Positions 50,523-60,662 of a stretch of DNA of 64,000 nt are shown here, piece by piece (the first letter of the stretch is position 1; each line of letters opens with the position of its first letter). The DNA comes from Hippopus hippopus (taxonomy: Eukaryota; Mollusca; Bivalvia; Cardiida; Cardiidae), in contig OX328105.1 in NCBI GenBank assembly GCA_946811185.2, forward strand, positions 52,886,845-52,950,844, read 5' to 3'. The translations under genes were made by a program, and so were the position numbers. The notes below the pieces were generated by a model. It was not told where the DNA came from. It made no database searches and was given only the letters and a program-made list of their open reading frames with translations.

Positions 50523-51062
50523 AGAGAATAATGTCCCTTGTTTTTCTGCGTCATTGTTGATTGCAAGCAATTTCTCTTTTTGCCACCTTTTTAGCTTGGC
50601 TGTTTTCAAAGAAAACATTAAGCTATTGTCATAGCTCCAGATTTGTTGTCTGTGTTGTCATACAAAAGCTTTGACATTTTGTAATATCTCTTTTATTATC
50701 AAAGATATTTACTTCAAACTTGGACAAGTTCGTAACTATCAAAAGGAGAACCTATACAATAAGGGCAGGTGACTGTCAAGATATTTTTGACATAGTTATA
50801 CACATTTCTCGACTTAAAATTTTCACTGAAAATGAAGCATGTGCAGCCGAGCACTGCTCTTGTTTGTCTTGCCTTCTCTACACAAGTACACCGTCAAATC
50901 TTTTTTGTATTGCAACTTTATCAGTAGTTTTTTATCACTTTGACATAAAGCTTATTTCACTCCTTCACTTGTTTGTATGTTATATAGTGAGTTATGTTCC
51001 TTGTTTCTGTGTCATCGTGAATTGAAAACAATTTTTTTATTTAACACATTTTTTGTCTTACC
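50523..51062 (+). repeat. Repeat X, copies 2 and 3, with a HINE inserted in copy 2
   Basis: Copy 2 is interrupted at 50589-50861 by a GGCTGTTTTCAAAG-family HINE (head TTAGCTTGGCTG, end ACTGCTCTTG). Copy 3 (50986-51062) is a partial copy with ACATTTTTTGTCTTACC at the same point. Confidence 0.8.
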
Positions 51063-51159
51063 TAGAGTGCAGAACTAACCAACTGACATTTCCATTTAGA
51101 AAAAAGACCCTGTTAGGAACAATTTCTTGGTTGCTAATGTCAAAATTGTCTCAAGAAGG

Positions 51160-51245
51160 CGGACAGTGTAGATCAAAGATCAGACTGCAGGTTTTGTGCA
51201 GTCTTATCTTGATCCACACTGGCTGCAAAGGCAGCTGAAGTAGTG
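51160..51245. repeat. 'GTGTAGATC' short palindrome
   Basis: ACAGTGTAGATCAAAGATCA, GACTGCAGG / GTGCAGTCTTATCTTGATCC, ACACTGG. Confidence 0.7.
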
Positions 51246-51335
51246 AAAGGAACCCTTAGGATTAACGTATTTATTATCCTCTAGTCTCATCTTCCTTGTT
51301 CGTTGAGTGGCACATGTCTGTCTGTTTTGATCGTT

Positions 51336-51467
51336 GGAGTGCCCTTGGGCAAGATACTTCAGAGCCCCAGCCTAGCACTGGTAAAACCCAGGAAATACAT
51401 GAATATGTGAGCTGCCGCCATGACATGACTGAAATAATGTTGAAAGTGGTGTAAAACACCATTCAAA
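51336..51467 (+). mobile_element. 5'-truncated SINE (family of 31021)
   Basis: GGAGTGCCCTTGGGCAAGAT, CCTAGCACTGGTAAAACC, GTAAAACACCATTCAAAAG; no A or B box. Confidence 0.8.
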
Positions 51468-51539
51468 AGATTAAAGTCTTTTTTTCAAGAAATTAGTTCA
51501 TAAAAATGTCCAATGCCAGTCCTTTATTTTCGGATTAAA

Positions 51540-51925
51540 TAGTTTACCTAACTATCCCAAGCATAAACAAAATAATTAATATCATGAAGAAAGATTTCAA
51601 ATACACTTGGGGGGAATAGGAAAAAATGTTGGCAACCAGCATTTTCCTTCTTTCCCACAATATTTTCCATGCTTTGATATACAAATCTCATCATTTTAGC
51701 CATTGTAACCATTTTCCAAACAATCCTATTTATCATGACCCTAAGGAAGTGGCTTTTGAAAGCATTTTGGGGAAAAAAAATGCTGGTAACCAGCCTTTTC
51801 TTCATTTCCCACAATGTTCTTGACCCTGTCAAAATGCTGAAGTTCATTTGCACCGCTTTCAATTTTTTTGTCTGCAGATGCTTTCAATTTGGAAGGGTCT
51901 AAAATTTATCATATCAGAAATGGTT
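51540..51925. mobile_element. Diverged foldback MITE pieces
   Basis: A decayed orientation-A copy with hairpin (ATGTTGGCAACCAGCATTTT) and a second at about 51715-51925 (ATTTTCCAAACAATCC..GAAAAAAAATGCTGGTAACC..). Confidence 0.65.
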
Positions 51926-52517
51926 AATTTGTTAAACTTATTTTAAATTTAGATGAGTCAAATATTTTGTTGATTGGTAAATGGTTCAATTTCTTTAGGT
52001 TTTTCATATAATTCATTATCTCAAGCAAGGGACTTTTTTTTTGTCTGACTGAAGACAATATTTTAAAATATTGTAGCAGTAGGAGATATTAATCATAATG
52101 CATTTTTCCCTTTTCACCACAAAAGTTACAAAAGTATTCAAGAAAACTCTAATTATTTATGTGTATTGTCCACTTTTGACAAGAATGCTTAGGCTGCTAA
52201 GTGCAATTCACTGACTTTTTGCAGACAGTGTAGATGCATGTTCTGTGCAGTCTGATCTTTGATCTACACTGTCTGATTAGGAGATATTTTTCTGCAAAAA
52301 ATTCCTTTGAAAAAGCAATCTTGTATTTTACCATCAACTTGAACGTTTCATTTTACTTATTTGGAGGGATACGGTTTAAGTTGTCAGACATAGTTTTGTT
52401 TTAGGGGATCCTAACAAAATTTTGTCTTTTGGTAAGGATTTCAGTCAAGTTTGAGAGACAGACAATGGGAAAAACTCACTTGAAATTTATTTTTTCTCAT
52501 CAATTGTCTATTTTCAG
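51926..52517 (+). other. Intron with small repeat remnants
   Basis: A 'GTGTAGATC' palindrome at about 52222-52272 and a MITE right end (ATTTTGTCTTTTGGTAAGG) at about 52415-52440. The rest is unrecognised. Confidence 0.5.
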
Positions 52518-52611
52518 AGGTGACAATGGCCCTGGGGGTTGGGCATTTCAGCCTTTACGCGACAACCCAAACAAATGTATATATACCTGGATAGTCAACT
52601 CAAATCTCAAG
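52518..52611 (+). CDS. STARD3: STARD3 exon, START domain core
   Basis: 94 nt, phase 2 to 0. AG|A gives Arg, then GDNGPGGWAFQPLRDNPNK and CIYTWIVNSNLK, matching human [20 protein letters not shown] and TFVWILNTDLKG. Using the alternative AG two bases later would give an immediate stop, so the acceptor ttttcag|AGG is fixed by frame. Donor gtttgt. Confidence 0.93.
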
Positions 52612-52668
52612 GTTTGTAAAATGTTTTTATAGTAAATCGAACGGCAATAACTGCAATTTATTCTTTAT

Positions 52669-52860
52669 TTAACTCTTTACCAAACAATCCAGAGTTTTTA
52701 CGATCCTGACCAAGACGGCTTTTGAAAACATTGTGACGAAAGGAAAAAATGGATGGTAAACAGCATTTTCCTTTTCCAACAATGTTTCTACAATATTTGT
52801 TTTTGAGTCAATTATTTTGTGTTCTGCAAAAGGTTTCATTTTTGACTACGGGAAATGATG
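52669..52860 (+). mobile_element. Foldback MITE, orientation A, truncated
   Basis: TTAACTCTTTACCAAACAAT, hairpin AATGGATGGTAAACAGCATT, right arm to GTGTTCTGCAAAAGG. Confidence 0.7.
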
Positions 52861-52892
52861 GGATTTGTCTTTGAAAGGGTAGATAATATTTT

Positions 52893-53342
52893 ATCACATA
52901 ACTCGCCTTGTTTTCCATGTAATACAGCCATCACAAATTTTCTTGTCTCACACACGTGTGAGATAGGAAAATAGTGCTGTATTTGGTCAGCACTGTGTAA
53001 TTATACACTTCATTTCTGACCTAGGTTTTTGAGTGAAATAAACGGTCAAAATTCGAAATCATGATAAAGTTGTCAAGTTAATCACTTTTAGATTCAAAAC
53101 AAAATCAATATATGTAACTTTCTTTAGAACTATTTTTCGCTCATAATGTACCTGTCAAAGAAGCGAATAAGCTTCATGTAAATTTCACTACACATTATAT
53201 ATGTATGCCTATGTTTTAACACAATATGGACTATAATTCTTGTTATACAGTCATGTGATCAAAGGCACACTTAATAACATTTTTTGTAGACTCGTTTAAT
53301 AAAATTTTATCTCAAACGCCAACTCATGTCAGATCCTATATA
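52893..53342. mobile_element. Second copy of the 32060 repeat family
   Basis: TATCACATAACTCGCCTTG, ATCACAAATTTTCTTGTC, AAATTTTATCTCAAACGCC, AACTCATGTCAGATCCTATA. Confidence 0.65.
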
Positions 53343-53437
53343 GGTTAACACATTACCATACAGGTCTTGGACATATGTTTACTATTAGCTAGAACAAGAG
53401 AAAAAAGGAGAAATATTTGAAAGAAAGGAAAATGTCT

Positions 53438-53669
53438 TGTTTACCTCTTTAACAAAAGACAAAATTTTGGACTGGACCAAAGTGAAAGCATTTGCAGACA
53501 ACAAATTAAATATTGCTATAATGATGATGTCTTTCTTTAAAAGGGTAGAAAACATTGTGGGAAAGGGAGAAAATGCTGGGTACCAGCATTTTCTCCTTTT
53601 CCTACAATGTTTTCAAAGGGCTTCTTTCTCAGGGTCATTAAAACACAGGATTGTTTGGTAAAGGGTTAA
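53438..53669 (-). mobile_element. Foldback MITE, orientation B
   Basis: ACCTCTTTAACAAAAGACAA to TTTGGTAAAGGGTTAA; centre GCTGGGTACCAGC. Confidence 0.85.
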
Positions 53670-53724
53670 CTGGAACAAGAGACGAAAAGTAGAAGTATTT
53701 AAATGAAAGGAAAGTGTCTTGCTT

Positions 53725-53860
53725 TTCTTTTACCACACTATCCCATGTTTTAACGACCCTGGGAAATAAAGGCTTTGAAAACAATGTGGCAAAAGGAGAA
53801 AATGCTGGTAACCAGCATTTTCTCCTTTTCCCACAAGGTTTTCTACCCTATAAGATACAA
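53725..53860 (+). mobile_element. Foldback MITE, left half and hairpin
   Basis: CTTTTACCACACTATCCC, AACGACCCTGGGAAATAAAG, centre GCTGGTAACCAGC. The right arm is lost before the last STARD3 exon. Confidence 0.75.
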
Positions 53861-53944
53861 ATTTTGTCATAAAAAGTCAATGTTCTTCAAAATCAGGTTA
53901 TCAAGTTATGGACTGGTATGGCATGGTTCTCGTCTCATTTGCAG

Positions 53945-54061
53945 GGCTGGTTACCACAGGCAGCTATAGACCAGGCTATGTCAGGTGTACTACGGGACTA
54001 TTTTAGACAATTAACGCAACACTATGAGGACGTCCTGCAACAGAGAGTGGAATCAGTATGA
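53945..54061 (+). CDS. STARD3: STARD3 terminal exon, START C-terminal helix and stop
   Basis: 38 codons plus TGA at 54059-54061. GWLPQAAIDQAMSGVLRDYF then RQLTQHYEDVLQQRVESV corresponds to human GRLPRYLIHQSLAATMFEF...LRQRISEL, the long C-terminal helix that closes the sterol pocket. Acceptor tttgcag at 53938-53944. Human STARD3 ends a few residues further, so the length is normal. Confidence 0.93.
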   Translation, partial: GWLPQAAIDQAMSGVLRDYFRQLTQHYEDVLQQRVESV

Positions 54062-54157
54062 GAGTGAAATCCAACATCTAGAGGAACACCAATGCAATTC
54101 TGTGATACTCAAAGTTTTTAAAATCTATGACGATATTTGTCGATGCTTTGTTATTTT
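54062..54157 (+). other. Probable STARD3 3' UTR start
   Basis: Sequence directly after the stop without repeats. I see no AATAAA in the first few hundred bases; the polyadenylation site is unknown and may lie in or after the following MITE. Confidence 0.5.
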
Positions 54158-54655
54158 AAACTGTTTACCACATAATCCTGTGATTTAAGGACAGGGCACC
54201 CTAATGGGATTCGGGTAACATCGCCTTTCATTGTTCGGATTCGGCTAAGACTCGGGTAATCCGTGATCAATGCGGGGAACCAGTATCTATCAGCTGATCG
54301 ATTACGGATTACCTGTGTCTTAGCCGAAACTGTACGCTTTTCGGCGATGAAAGGCGATGTTACAGGAATCCGCATTAGGGAGCCCTATCCTTAACAACCC
54401 TAGTAGAGCATGTTTCTGAAAACATTGTGGGAACAGCAGAAAATGCTGGTAACCAGCATTTTCTCCTTTTCCCACAATGTTTTTGACCATTTCAGAGACA
54501 AAAATCATCTTTTTGAGGTTCAGGGGATGTGTCATCTGCAATTGCTTTCAATTTGGATCAGTCTAAAATTTTGTTGTTTGGTAAAGCCACATTTAATTTG
54601 TTGTTTGCTTTCGGTTTGGATAAGTCTACAATTTTGTTATCTTGTAAAGGGTTGA
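54158..54655 (+). mobile_element. Foldback MITE split by a ~200-bp palindromic element
   Basis: The MITE left end (GTTTACCACATAATCCTGTG) stops at about 54190; it resumes at TTAACAACCCTAG near 54392 and runs through the hairpin (GCTGGTAACCAGC) to a doubled right arm ending TTGTAAAGGGTTGA. Confidence 0.75.
54191..54389. mobile_element. ~200-bp TIR element AGGGC..CCCT
   Basis: AGGGCACCCTAATGGGATTC and GAATCCGCATTAGGGAGCCC are imperfect inverted ends. Inner arms GTAACATCGCCTTTCAT / ATGAAAGGCGATGTTAC and GGCTAAGACTCGGGTAATCC / GGATTACCTGTGTCTTAGCC pair as well. Confidence 0.8.
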
Positions 54656-54782
54656 TTAAAAACTTACTGTCTTTTTGTAACAATTTAAGGAAGATTGTTG
54701 TAAAAAAGGTTGTAATTTGGATGTTATTTGATTTTGTTTGTCAAATATTCAATACTTACTTTCATCAATTTTCATTATAATT

Positions 54783-55040
54783 GAGCCATGCTCTGGCAAA
54801 AGGGGGCTTAATGCATCTCTGTGGTGCATGATACTAAGCGAGTCATCAGGTAGCTAGGATCCATAAAATCCAGTTTGTGTTAAAAAAGAATGAATCATGA
54901 GGTACAGTGGTCCTTTCACATGCAGAAAATTAACAGATAGCAAAAGGTTTGGTACAAGGTCAGACTGGGCAGGCTGACCTGGGTCATTACTTTTTGCAGA
55001 TGTAATAAGCCCCCCCCCCCTTTCCCACATAGCATGGCTC
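54783..55040 (+). mobile_element. 'GAGCCATGCTC' MITE, copy h
   Basis: GAGCCATGCTCTGGCAAAAG to CCCACATAGCATGGCTC, with a C11 run near 55011. Confidence 0.85.
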
Positions 55041-55114
55041 AGTTATTTTGTACAAATCATAATTGTATCGATGAACTAAAATTACCATTAATGTGCTGAA
55101 CTATAGTCATATAG

Positions 55115-55200
55115 CTATAGCGCTCAGTGTAACTCAAAATCTGGCTGCACAGAACATGCAGCCTGATCTTGGACCTACACTGTTTGCTGTTATACTCTAT
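55115..55200. repeat. 'GTGTAGATC' short palindrome, diverged
   Basis: CAGTGTAACTCAAAATCTGG, CTGCACAGAACATGCAG, CCTGATCTTGGACCTACACT. Confidence 0.6.
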
Positions 55201-55270
55201 AATCTGGCCAAAAGATTGTTTGTCCTTTACATTTTATGAACACGATCTCCCATATCAATTTCAGTTATTG

Positions 55271-55499
55271 TTAACTCTTTAACACACAATCCCGACTTTG
55301 AACGACCCTGAGAAAAAGGCCTTTTGAAAACATTGTGGGAAAAGGAGAAAATGCTGGTAACCAGCATTTTCTCCTTTTACCACAATGTTTTCTACCCTTT
55401 CCAAATCAAATTTCAATTTTTCAGTCACATTTATTTTGTTGTCTGCAAAGGCTTTTAATTTTGACCAGTCTATAATTTTGTCGTTTGGTAAAGAGTTAA
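55271..55499 (+). mobile_element. Foldback MITE (229 bp), intact, orientation A
   Basis: TTAACTCTTTAACACAC to GTTTGGTAAAGAGTTAA; centre GCTGGTAACCAGC with one arm difference (CCTTTTACCAC). Confidence 0.88.
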
Positions 55500-55527
55500 T
55501 GTTCGGGACTAGTGTCTTCCAGTCTTT

Positions 55528-55735
55528 TTAACCCTTTACCACAGAGTCCCGAGTTGTAAGGACCCTGAGGAAGACGGCTTTTGAAAACATCATGGGCAAA
55601 GGAGAAAATGTTGGTCACCAGCATTTTCTCCTTTTCCAACGATGTTATCTATCCTTCCTAAAATGATTTCACATTTACTTTGTCATCTGCAAATGCTTTC
55701 AATTTGGATATGTCTTAAATTTTGTCATTGGTTAA
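55528..55735 (+). mobile_element. Foldback MITE, orientation A, diverged
   Basis: TTAACCCTTTACCACAGAGT, hairpin ATGTTGGTCACCAGCATTTT, right end CATTGGTTAATAG. Confidence 0.75.
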
Positions 55736-55975
55736 TAGTATATTGCTGAAAAGTTCTTTTTCAACAAAAATCATGTACAGATTAAACTATATCTTGCAGC
55801 TTTACAAAGAGGATTTTTTCTATGCCCATTATAATGACAGTTTTAAAAAAAAACTGTGTTGGAAAAGGAGCAGTTGCTCTTATTACTAAAAAAATTAAGT
55901 GATTTCATTCACTTTGACCCTTTACCACACAAACCTTGAAAAGTTAAAATTGGTTCTGTGTGTGAATTATAGCAT

Positions 55976-56257
55976 TTTTCACTTGGCTGTTTTCAAGGTA
56001 AAATGTCAAGGTATTGACATAGCCCTGGTTGTTGTATGTGTTGTTGTGCAAACTTTTACACATTTTGTAATATCTCTGTCATTACTTAAGATATTTACTA
56101 CATACTTGGAGTCGCTCTAACTATGAAAAGGGGAACCCATACAAGGTCAGGTAACCATTAAAGTATTTTTTGACAGTTATACCCCTTTTTCAACGTAGAA
56201 TTTTTGCTGAAAATCAAGCAACTGCAGCTGAGCATTGGCACCCACATGTGGTGCTCT
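55976..56257 (+). mobile_element. Helentron-like element 'GGCTGTTTTCAAAG' family, copy 3
   Basis: TTCACTTGGCTGTTTTCAAG to hairpin GCACCCACATGTGGTGC, then TCTTG. The region on either side (TGCTGAAAAGTTCTT, AAAAATCATGTACA, GAGGATTTTTT) is duplicated at about 55744-55870 and 56290-56410. Confidence 0.65.
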
Positions 56258-56479
56258 TGTTAATGTTTGGCACTTTAGTCGTCCAACTGTAAAATTGCTG
56301 AAAAGTTCTTCTTGAACAAAAATCATGTACAAATTAAATTTTATCCTATACAAAGAGGATTTTTTTATGCCCAATTTGTTGACGGCTTCAAAAAACTGTG
56401 TTGGAAAAGGAGAAATTTTTTTTTTTTTTTTACTTACAAACAGTGGTTTTCTTCCCTGTAATCCCTTGCCACATAGTCC

Positions 56480-57235
56480 TTAACCCGTTACCAGAAGACA
56501 AAATTTTAGACTGGTCCAACAAAATACAGAGTTTTAATGATCCTGAAAAAGAAAGGCATTTGAAAACATTTTAGAATGTGCAGTCTTATCTTGATCTACA
56601 CTATCCAAGAAAGACGGTCTGATCTTGATTTACATTGTCTGAAAAGTGACTTTATCTAAGCTTTGCTTTCTAAGAGTTCCAGATTCTTTTTTCTCAAGAC
56701 AATTAGACTGTGTCAGTCAAGGCTAATTTAGACCAGTCAAAATTCACCCTTTACTTTACGATCCTCTTTTTAACGAAAAAAACTCTTGAAAACATTGTAC
56801 AAAAAGGAGAAAATACTGGTAACCAGTAATGTTTTCCCACAATGTTTTCTACTCTTTGAGACACAAATTTGATTATTTCAGCCACATTTAGGCCATCGCC
56901 TGCAGATGCTTTCAGTTTGCATTTGCATAGAATATTGACCCAGGGCAGTCTTGGCAGGCTGACCTAGGTCAAAACTTTTTGTTTTTTGTGAATTTTCTGC
57001 ATGTCAAAGGACTAGTTTACATCATGATTCAGTTGGTTGAAATAAAACAGATTTTATGGATCAAGAATTATATGACAACTTACTTGGAATAATGGGTTAT
57101 GGAGATGCATCCCTTTTGTCAGAGCACATCTCATATCTGATCAGTTGAGCTACATTTAATTTGTTTCCTGCAAATGTTTGCAGTCTGGATAAATCTACAA
57201 CTTTGTCATCTAGTAGAGAGTTAAAGTGCAGAGGC
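56480..57235. mobile_element. Mosaic of decayed MITE pieces
   Basis: TTAA-MITE ends (ACCCGTTACCAGAAGAC; TTCACCCTTTACTTTACG), two 'GTGTAGATC' half palindromes (56577-56645), a decayed hairpin (ATACTGGTAACCAGTAAT at about 56813), then a 'GAGCCATGCTC' MITE (about 56925-57140) lacking its left end. Confidence 0.6.
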
Positions 57236-57385
57236 AACGGTAAATTACTCTGTGTCTCGAATAAACTTTCATTTGTTTCTCAGGATAGTGTATGTGTTCT
57301 CATCAAAAAGCAGTTCATTTTGTTGTAAATATGTGTGCAATGGTCTTGTTGGTACAGGTAATATTTGTACTGTGTTATTTTTGTT

Positions 57386-58572
57386 TGTAATTCACTTGAG
57401 CACAAAGTACTCAAGGTAAGCTTTTGTGATTGTGGTGTGTCCGTCTTGTGTCGTGAATTTCTACCTTGGGTACCCTCTAGAGACCACATTTTTAGCCTGA
57501 TACTCATTAAACTTGGTCAGAGTGTTTGTCTAGATGATATCTCATACAAGTTCAAAAGACGGTCATGTAGGGTCAAAAACTAGGTTAACTCGTAGAAAAA
57601 CCGAGTGTTCACTCTAAAGGATACAATTTCAGTACAATTGTTTATTTGTTTGTATGGTGTTTTACGCTGCTTTCAACACTATTTCAGTCATATCACGGCA
57701 ACAGATCACATATTTATGTATTTTCTTGCCTTCACCAGTACTAGGCTAGGGCTCTGAAGTGTCTTGCCCAAGGACACTCCTGTGAAAAACCCAATGGAGC
57801 CAGTGAGGCTCGAACCCAGGGCCTCCAGGTCACAAGTCCGACACTTTACCACTGAGCCACACAGGACCCTTTCAGTCTAGTACTTTTGAAAGTTGGCCAG
57901 AATGTTTGTCCTGATATTATCTCTGTTGACTTTGAAAACTGGTCAACATTAGTAAAAAACTAGGTCACCAGGTCAATTTTTTTTCAATAATGTGTGTACA
58001 CTTTAAAGGCCACATTTTCTGTGCTATACTTATGGAAATTAGTCAGAATGTTTGTCTGGATGATATTATGGATGAGTTTGAAAATGGGTCACATGGGGTC
58101 AAAAACTAGGTCACCAGGTCAAATCTTAGAAAAACCTTGTGTACACTCTAATGGCAAAATTTTCTGTTAATACTTACAGAAGTTGCTCAGAATGTATGTC
58201 TTCATGATTACTCAAATGAGATTGAAAATGTGTCACATTGAGTCAAAAACTAGGTCACCAGGTCACATCTCATAAAAATTTTTTGCACACTCTAGAAGCC
58301 TCATTTTCTGTCCAATAATGATGAAAGGTTGCCGGAATGTTTGTTTTGACAATAGCTGCAAGTTGGAAAATGGGCTGTGTTGGGCTAAATAGTAAGTCAC
58401 GAAGACAGTTTCTAGAAAGAGCTTGTGTACTCTCTAGAGGCCGCGTTTTCTGTGTAGTAGTCATGAAAGTATGTTAGAATGTTTGTTGTAGTGTCTCTGA
58501 AGAGATTGGAAATGGGTCATGTTGGCCAAAAAGCTCAGGTGAGCAACATCATGGCCATCGTGGCCCTCTTGT
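57386..58572 (+). mobile_element. HINE with TCACTTGAGC head and ~145-bp repeats, interrupted by a SINE
   Basis: Head TTCACTTGAGCACAAAGTAC; repeats marked by GAATGTTTGTC at about 57899, 58047, 58191, 58337 and 58476. The 3' end is GCTCAGGTGAGCAACATC, hairpin GGCCATCGTGGCC, CTCTTG. Repeat phrase AACTAGGTCACCAGGTCA. No ORF. Confidence 0.8.
57652..57869 (-). mobile_element. tRNA-derived SINE inside the HINE
   Basis: On the minus strand: GGGTCCTGTGTGGCTCAGTG, GGGTTCGAGCCTC (good B box), CTTGGGCAAGACACTTCAGA, and GTAAAACACCAT at the 3' end. TTTCAGT beside both ends (near 57627 and 57870) may be the target duplication. Confidence 0.9.
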
Positions 58573-58619
58573 TGTTTGTTACCCACATACAATAGGTATT
58601 CTTTATGCTTGCCCTGAAA

Positions 58620-58843
58620 CCTGTACCAAACAACCACGTCATCTAACAACCCTGAATAATAAGATAAGGTTTTGAAAACATTGTGGGAAAAGGAGAAAAT
58701 GCTGGTAACCAGCATTTCTCCTTTTCCCACAATGTTTTCCACTCTTTCAAAGACAAATTCCAACATTTGATGAATATTTAAAATGTTGTCTGCAAAGCCT
58801 TTCAATTCGGACAAGTCTTAAATTTTGTTGTTTGGGAAAGAGT
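58620..58843 (+). mobile_element. Foldback MITE, orientation A
   Basis: CCTGTACCAAACAACCACG, near-perfect hairpin around GCTGGTAACCAGC, end TTTGGGAAAGAGTTG. Confidence 0.8.
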
Positions 58844-59046
58844 TGATATACCAGTACAGTCATGTATTTTTTCATATTTTCCTTGTTAGGTTTTAAAAAT
58901 TGTAACTATGCAAGCCAGTGTTTTAAAGGCAATGAAGATGAAGGCTTTTGAAAATGTTGTGGGAAAAGGAGAATATGATAGTAATCAGAATTTTTCAATT
59001 ATCTACAATGTTTATCACTCTTTCATAAACAAAAGAAACTCACCAT

Positions 59047-59235
59047 TCAACCCTTTACTACACAATCCCAAGTTTTAACAACCCTGAGAAAGAATGCTTT
59101 TGCATTTTCCCCTTTTCTCACAATGTTTTCTAACCTGTCAGAGACAAATCCAACTATTTGAAGCACGTTTGATTTGTCATCTGAAAATGCTTTCAGTTTG
59201 GGAAAGTCTAAAATTTTGTTATCTGGTAGAGTTAA
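59047..59235 (+). mobile_element. Foldback MITE, hairpin left arm deleted
   Basis: TCAACCCTTTACTACACAAT to ATCTGGTAGAGTTAA; only the return arm TTTTCCCCTTTTCTCACAAT remains. Confidence 0.75.
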
Positions 59236-59442
59236 GTCCCTTGCATATGTTGTCTGCAAGTGGTATAAGTATGGACAAGGCCAAAGTTCTGTTGTCTTGT
59301 AAAAAGTTAATTTCCATGCAGTGTCATATTGTTGTATTGTGATTCTTTCAATATTCATTCCAGGTTAGCTTTATATTATTGTTTCTTAACATGTGACCAC
59401 CCTTCGGTGACTTTTTATTCCCCCTCCTCCAATATTATATGA

Positions 59443-59709
59443 CCTAGGCTTTGTGAAAAGGGGGCATAATGCATAGATCTACAAAAGGTATCAACCCAGG
59501 TCAGCCTGTGCAGTCCGCGAAGGCTGACCTGGGTTGAAGCTTTTTGCTTTTTTTGTCAATTTTCTTCTTGCCAAAAGACCATTCTACCTCAGGTTTCAAT
59601 TGGTTGTTAAGGAAAAATGGATTACATGGATACATGATCATGTGATGACTTGCCTGGTGTAACACATCATGGAGATGCATTAAACCCCCTTTTGCCAGAG
59701 CTTGGCTCA
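59443..59709 (-). mobile_element. 'GAGCCATGCTC' MITE, copy j
   Basis: TAGGCTTTGTGAAAAGGGGG to CCTTTTGCCAGAGCTTGGCT; middle CAGCCTGTGCAGTCCGCGAA. Confidence 0.85.
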
Positions 59710-59874
59710 TATTTTTGCGAGTGATGGTAAAGGAGGGTCCTAAAATTAGCCTATCCATTCATAAACATGCACACAGGTATGTTTGTCTCAGAAATGCTTA
59801 CTGATTAGCTGTCATTGTACTCGCCCTTTACCAAAGACGTGAGAGTTTTAACCCATAAAGCGCTGGAACCGAGT

Positions 59875-59955
59875 TAAGTTCTTTTTGCAGACAGTGTAGA
59901 TCAAGATCAGACTGCACAGAACGTGAAGTCTGATCTTGGATCTACACTGTCCACT
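59875..59955. repeat. 'GTGTAGATC' short palindrome, best copy
   Basis: GACAGTGTAGATCAAGATCA + GACTGCACAG / GTGAAGTCTGATC + TTGGATCTACACTGTC: about 60 bp, nearly perfect inverted repeat. Confidence 0.8.
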
Positions 59956-60219
59956 ACTATGTTACATATTCTGGCCATAACAAAAATGAAAATTTGGTAC
60001 TGCGGATTCTTTTCATAATTGAAGTGGTCCATTATACATGTATTAATTCACCACTGTAAGTGTTAACAACCCTGAAAAAGTAGACTTGTGAAACTATTTT
60101 GGAAAAAGTAGAAAATACTAATCACCAGCATTTTATGTTTTACCCACAATGTTTTTTACCTTTCTGCATACAAATTTGTTCTAACTAACATTTATTTTGT
60201 CATCTGTAAAAGCTTTTAG

Positions 60220-60446
60220 TTAACCCTTTACCACACAATGACGACTTTCAACACTCCTGATAGAGAAGGCTTTTGAAAACATTGTGGGAAAAGGAGAAAA
60301 TGCTGGTTACCAGCATTTTCTCCTTTTCCCACAATGTTTTCTACCCTATCAAAGAAAAATCATTTCATATGATCCACATTGAAACTGTCATCTGCAAATG
60401 CTTTCAATTCGGACAGGTCTAAAATTTGTCATTTGGTAAAGGGTTA
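60220..60446 (+). mobile_element. Foldback MITE, intact (227 bp)
   Basis: TTAACCCTTTACCACAC to CATTTGGTAAAGGGTTAA with a perfect hairpin around GCTGGTTACCAGC. Confidence 0.88.
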
Positions 60447-60662
60447 AGACAAGTCTAAAGTTTTGTGAATTGATAAAAAGTAATTTTGTATGATTATTGA
60501 CAATTATGGATATGTATGATACAAGTTTTCTGATGTCTAGATTTAAAGGGGGGTTATATATATTTTTATGATTATACCAAACTTTAAAAATGTTTAATCA
60601 CAGGATTAAGGTATGCAATAGTTTGAAAACCAACAATAAGTTAGAAAAAGAAATATATTAAT

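Larger units (their letters stand above)
352..54061 (+). other. STARD3: STARD3 (MLN64) gene, 3' part, 10 exon positions
   Basis: STARD3 is a late-endosomal membrane protein with a cholesterol-binding START domain; it tethers endosomes to the ER through VAP and moves sterol. The exons found, in order, are 352-429, 4572-4625, 5985-6120, 6661-6765, 31264-31355, 35802-35963, 42552-42647, 44454-44647 or 45374-45564, 52518-52611 and 53945-54061. All introns are GT/AG and each junction keeps frame; the total is 1128 nt (or 1125 nt) including the stop. Translated pieces match the family in order: RISHWWVIA, MAWIETWMLDFKVLP, VEYYSP, WNPTILE, SARDF, KKYVRGDNGPGGW. Roughly the first 100 residues of the usual ~445 are missing because the gene begins before base 1. 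The intron from 6766 to 31263 is the largest (24.5 kb). Identification was by family recognition, not a database search. Confidence 0.92.
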
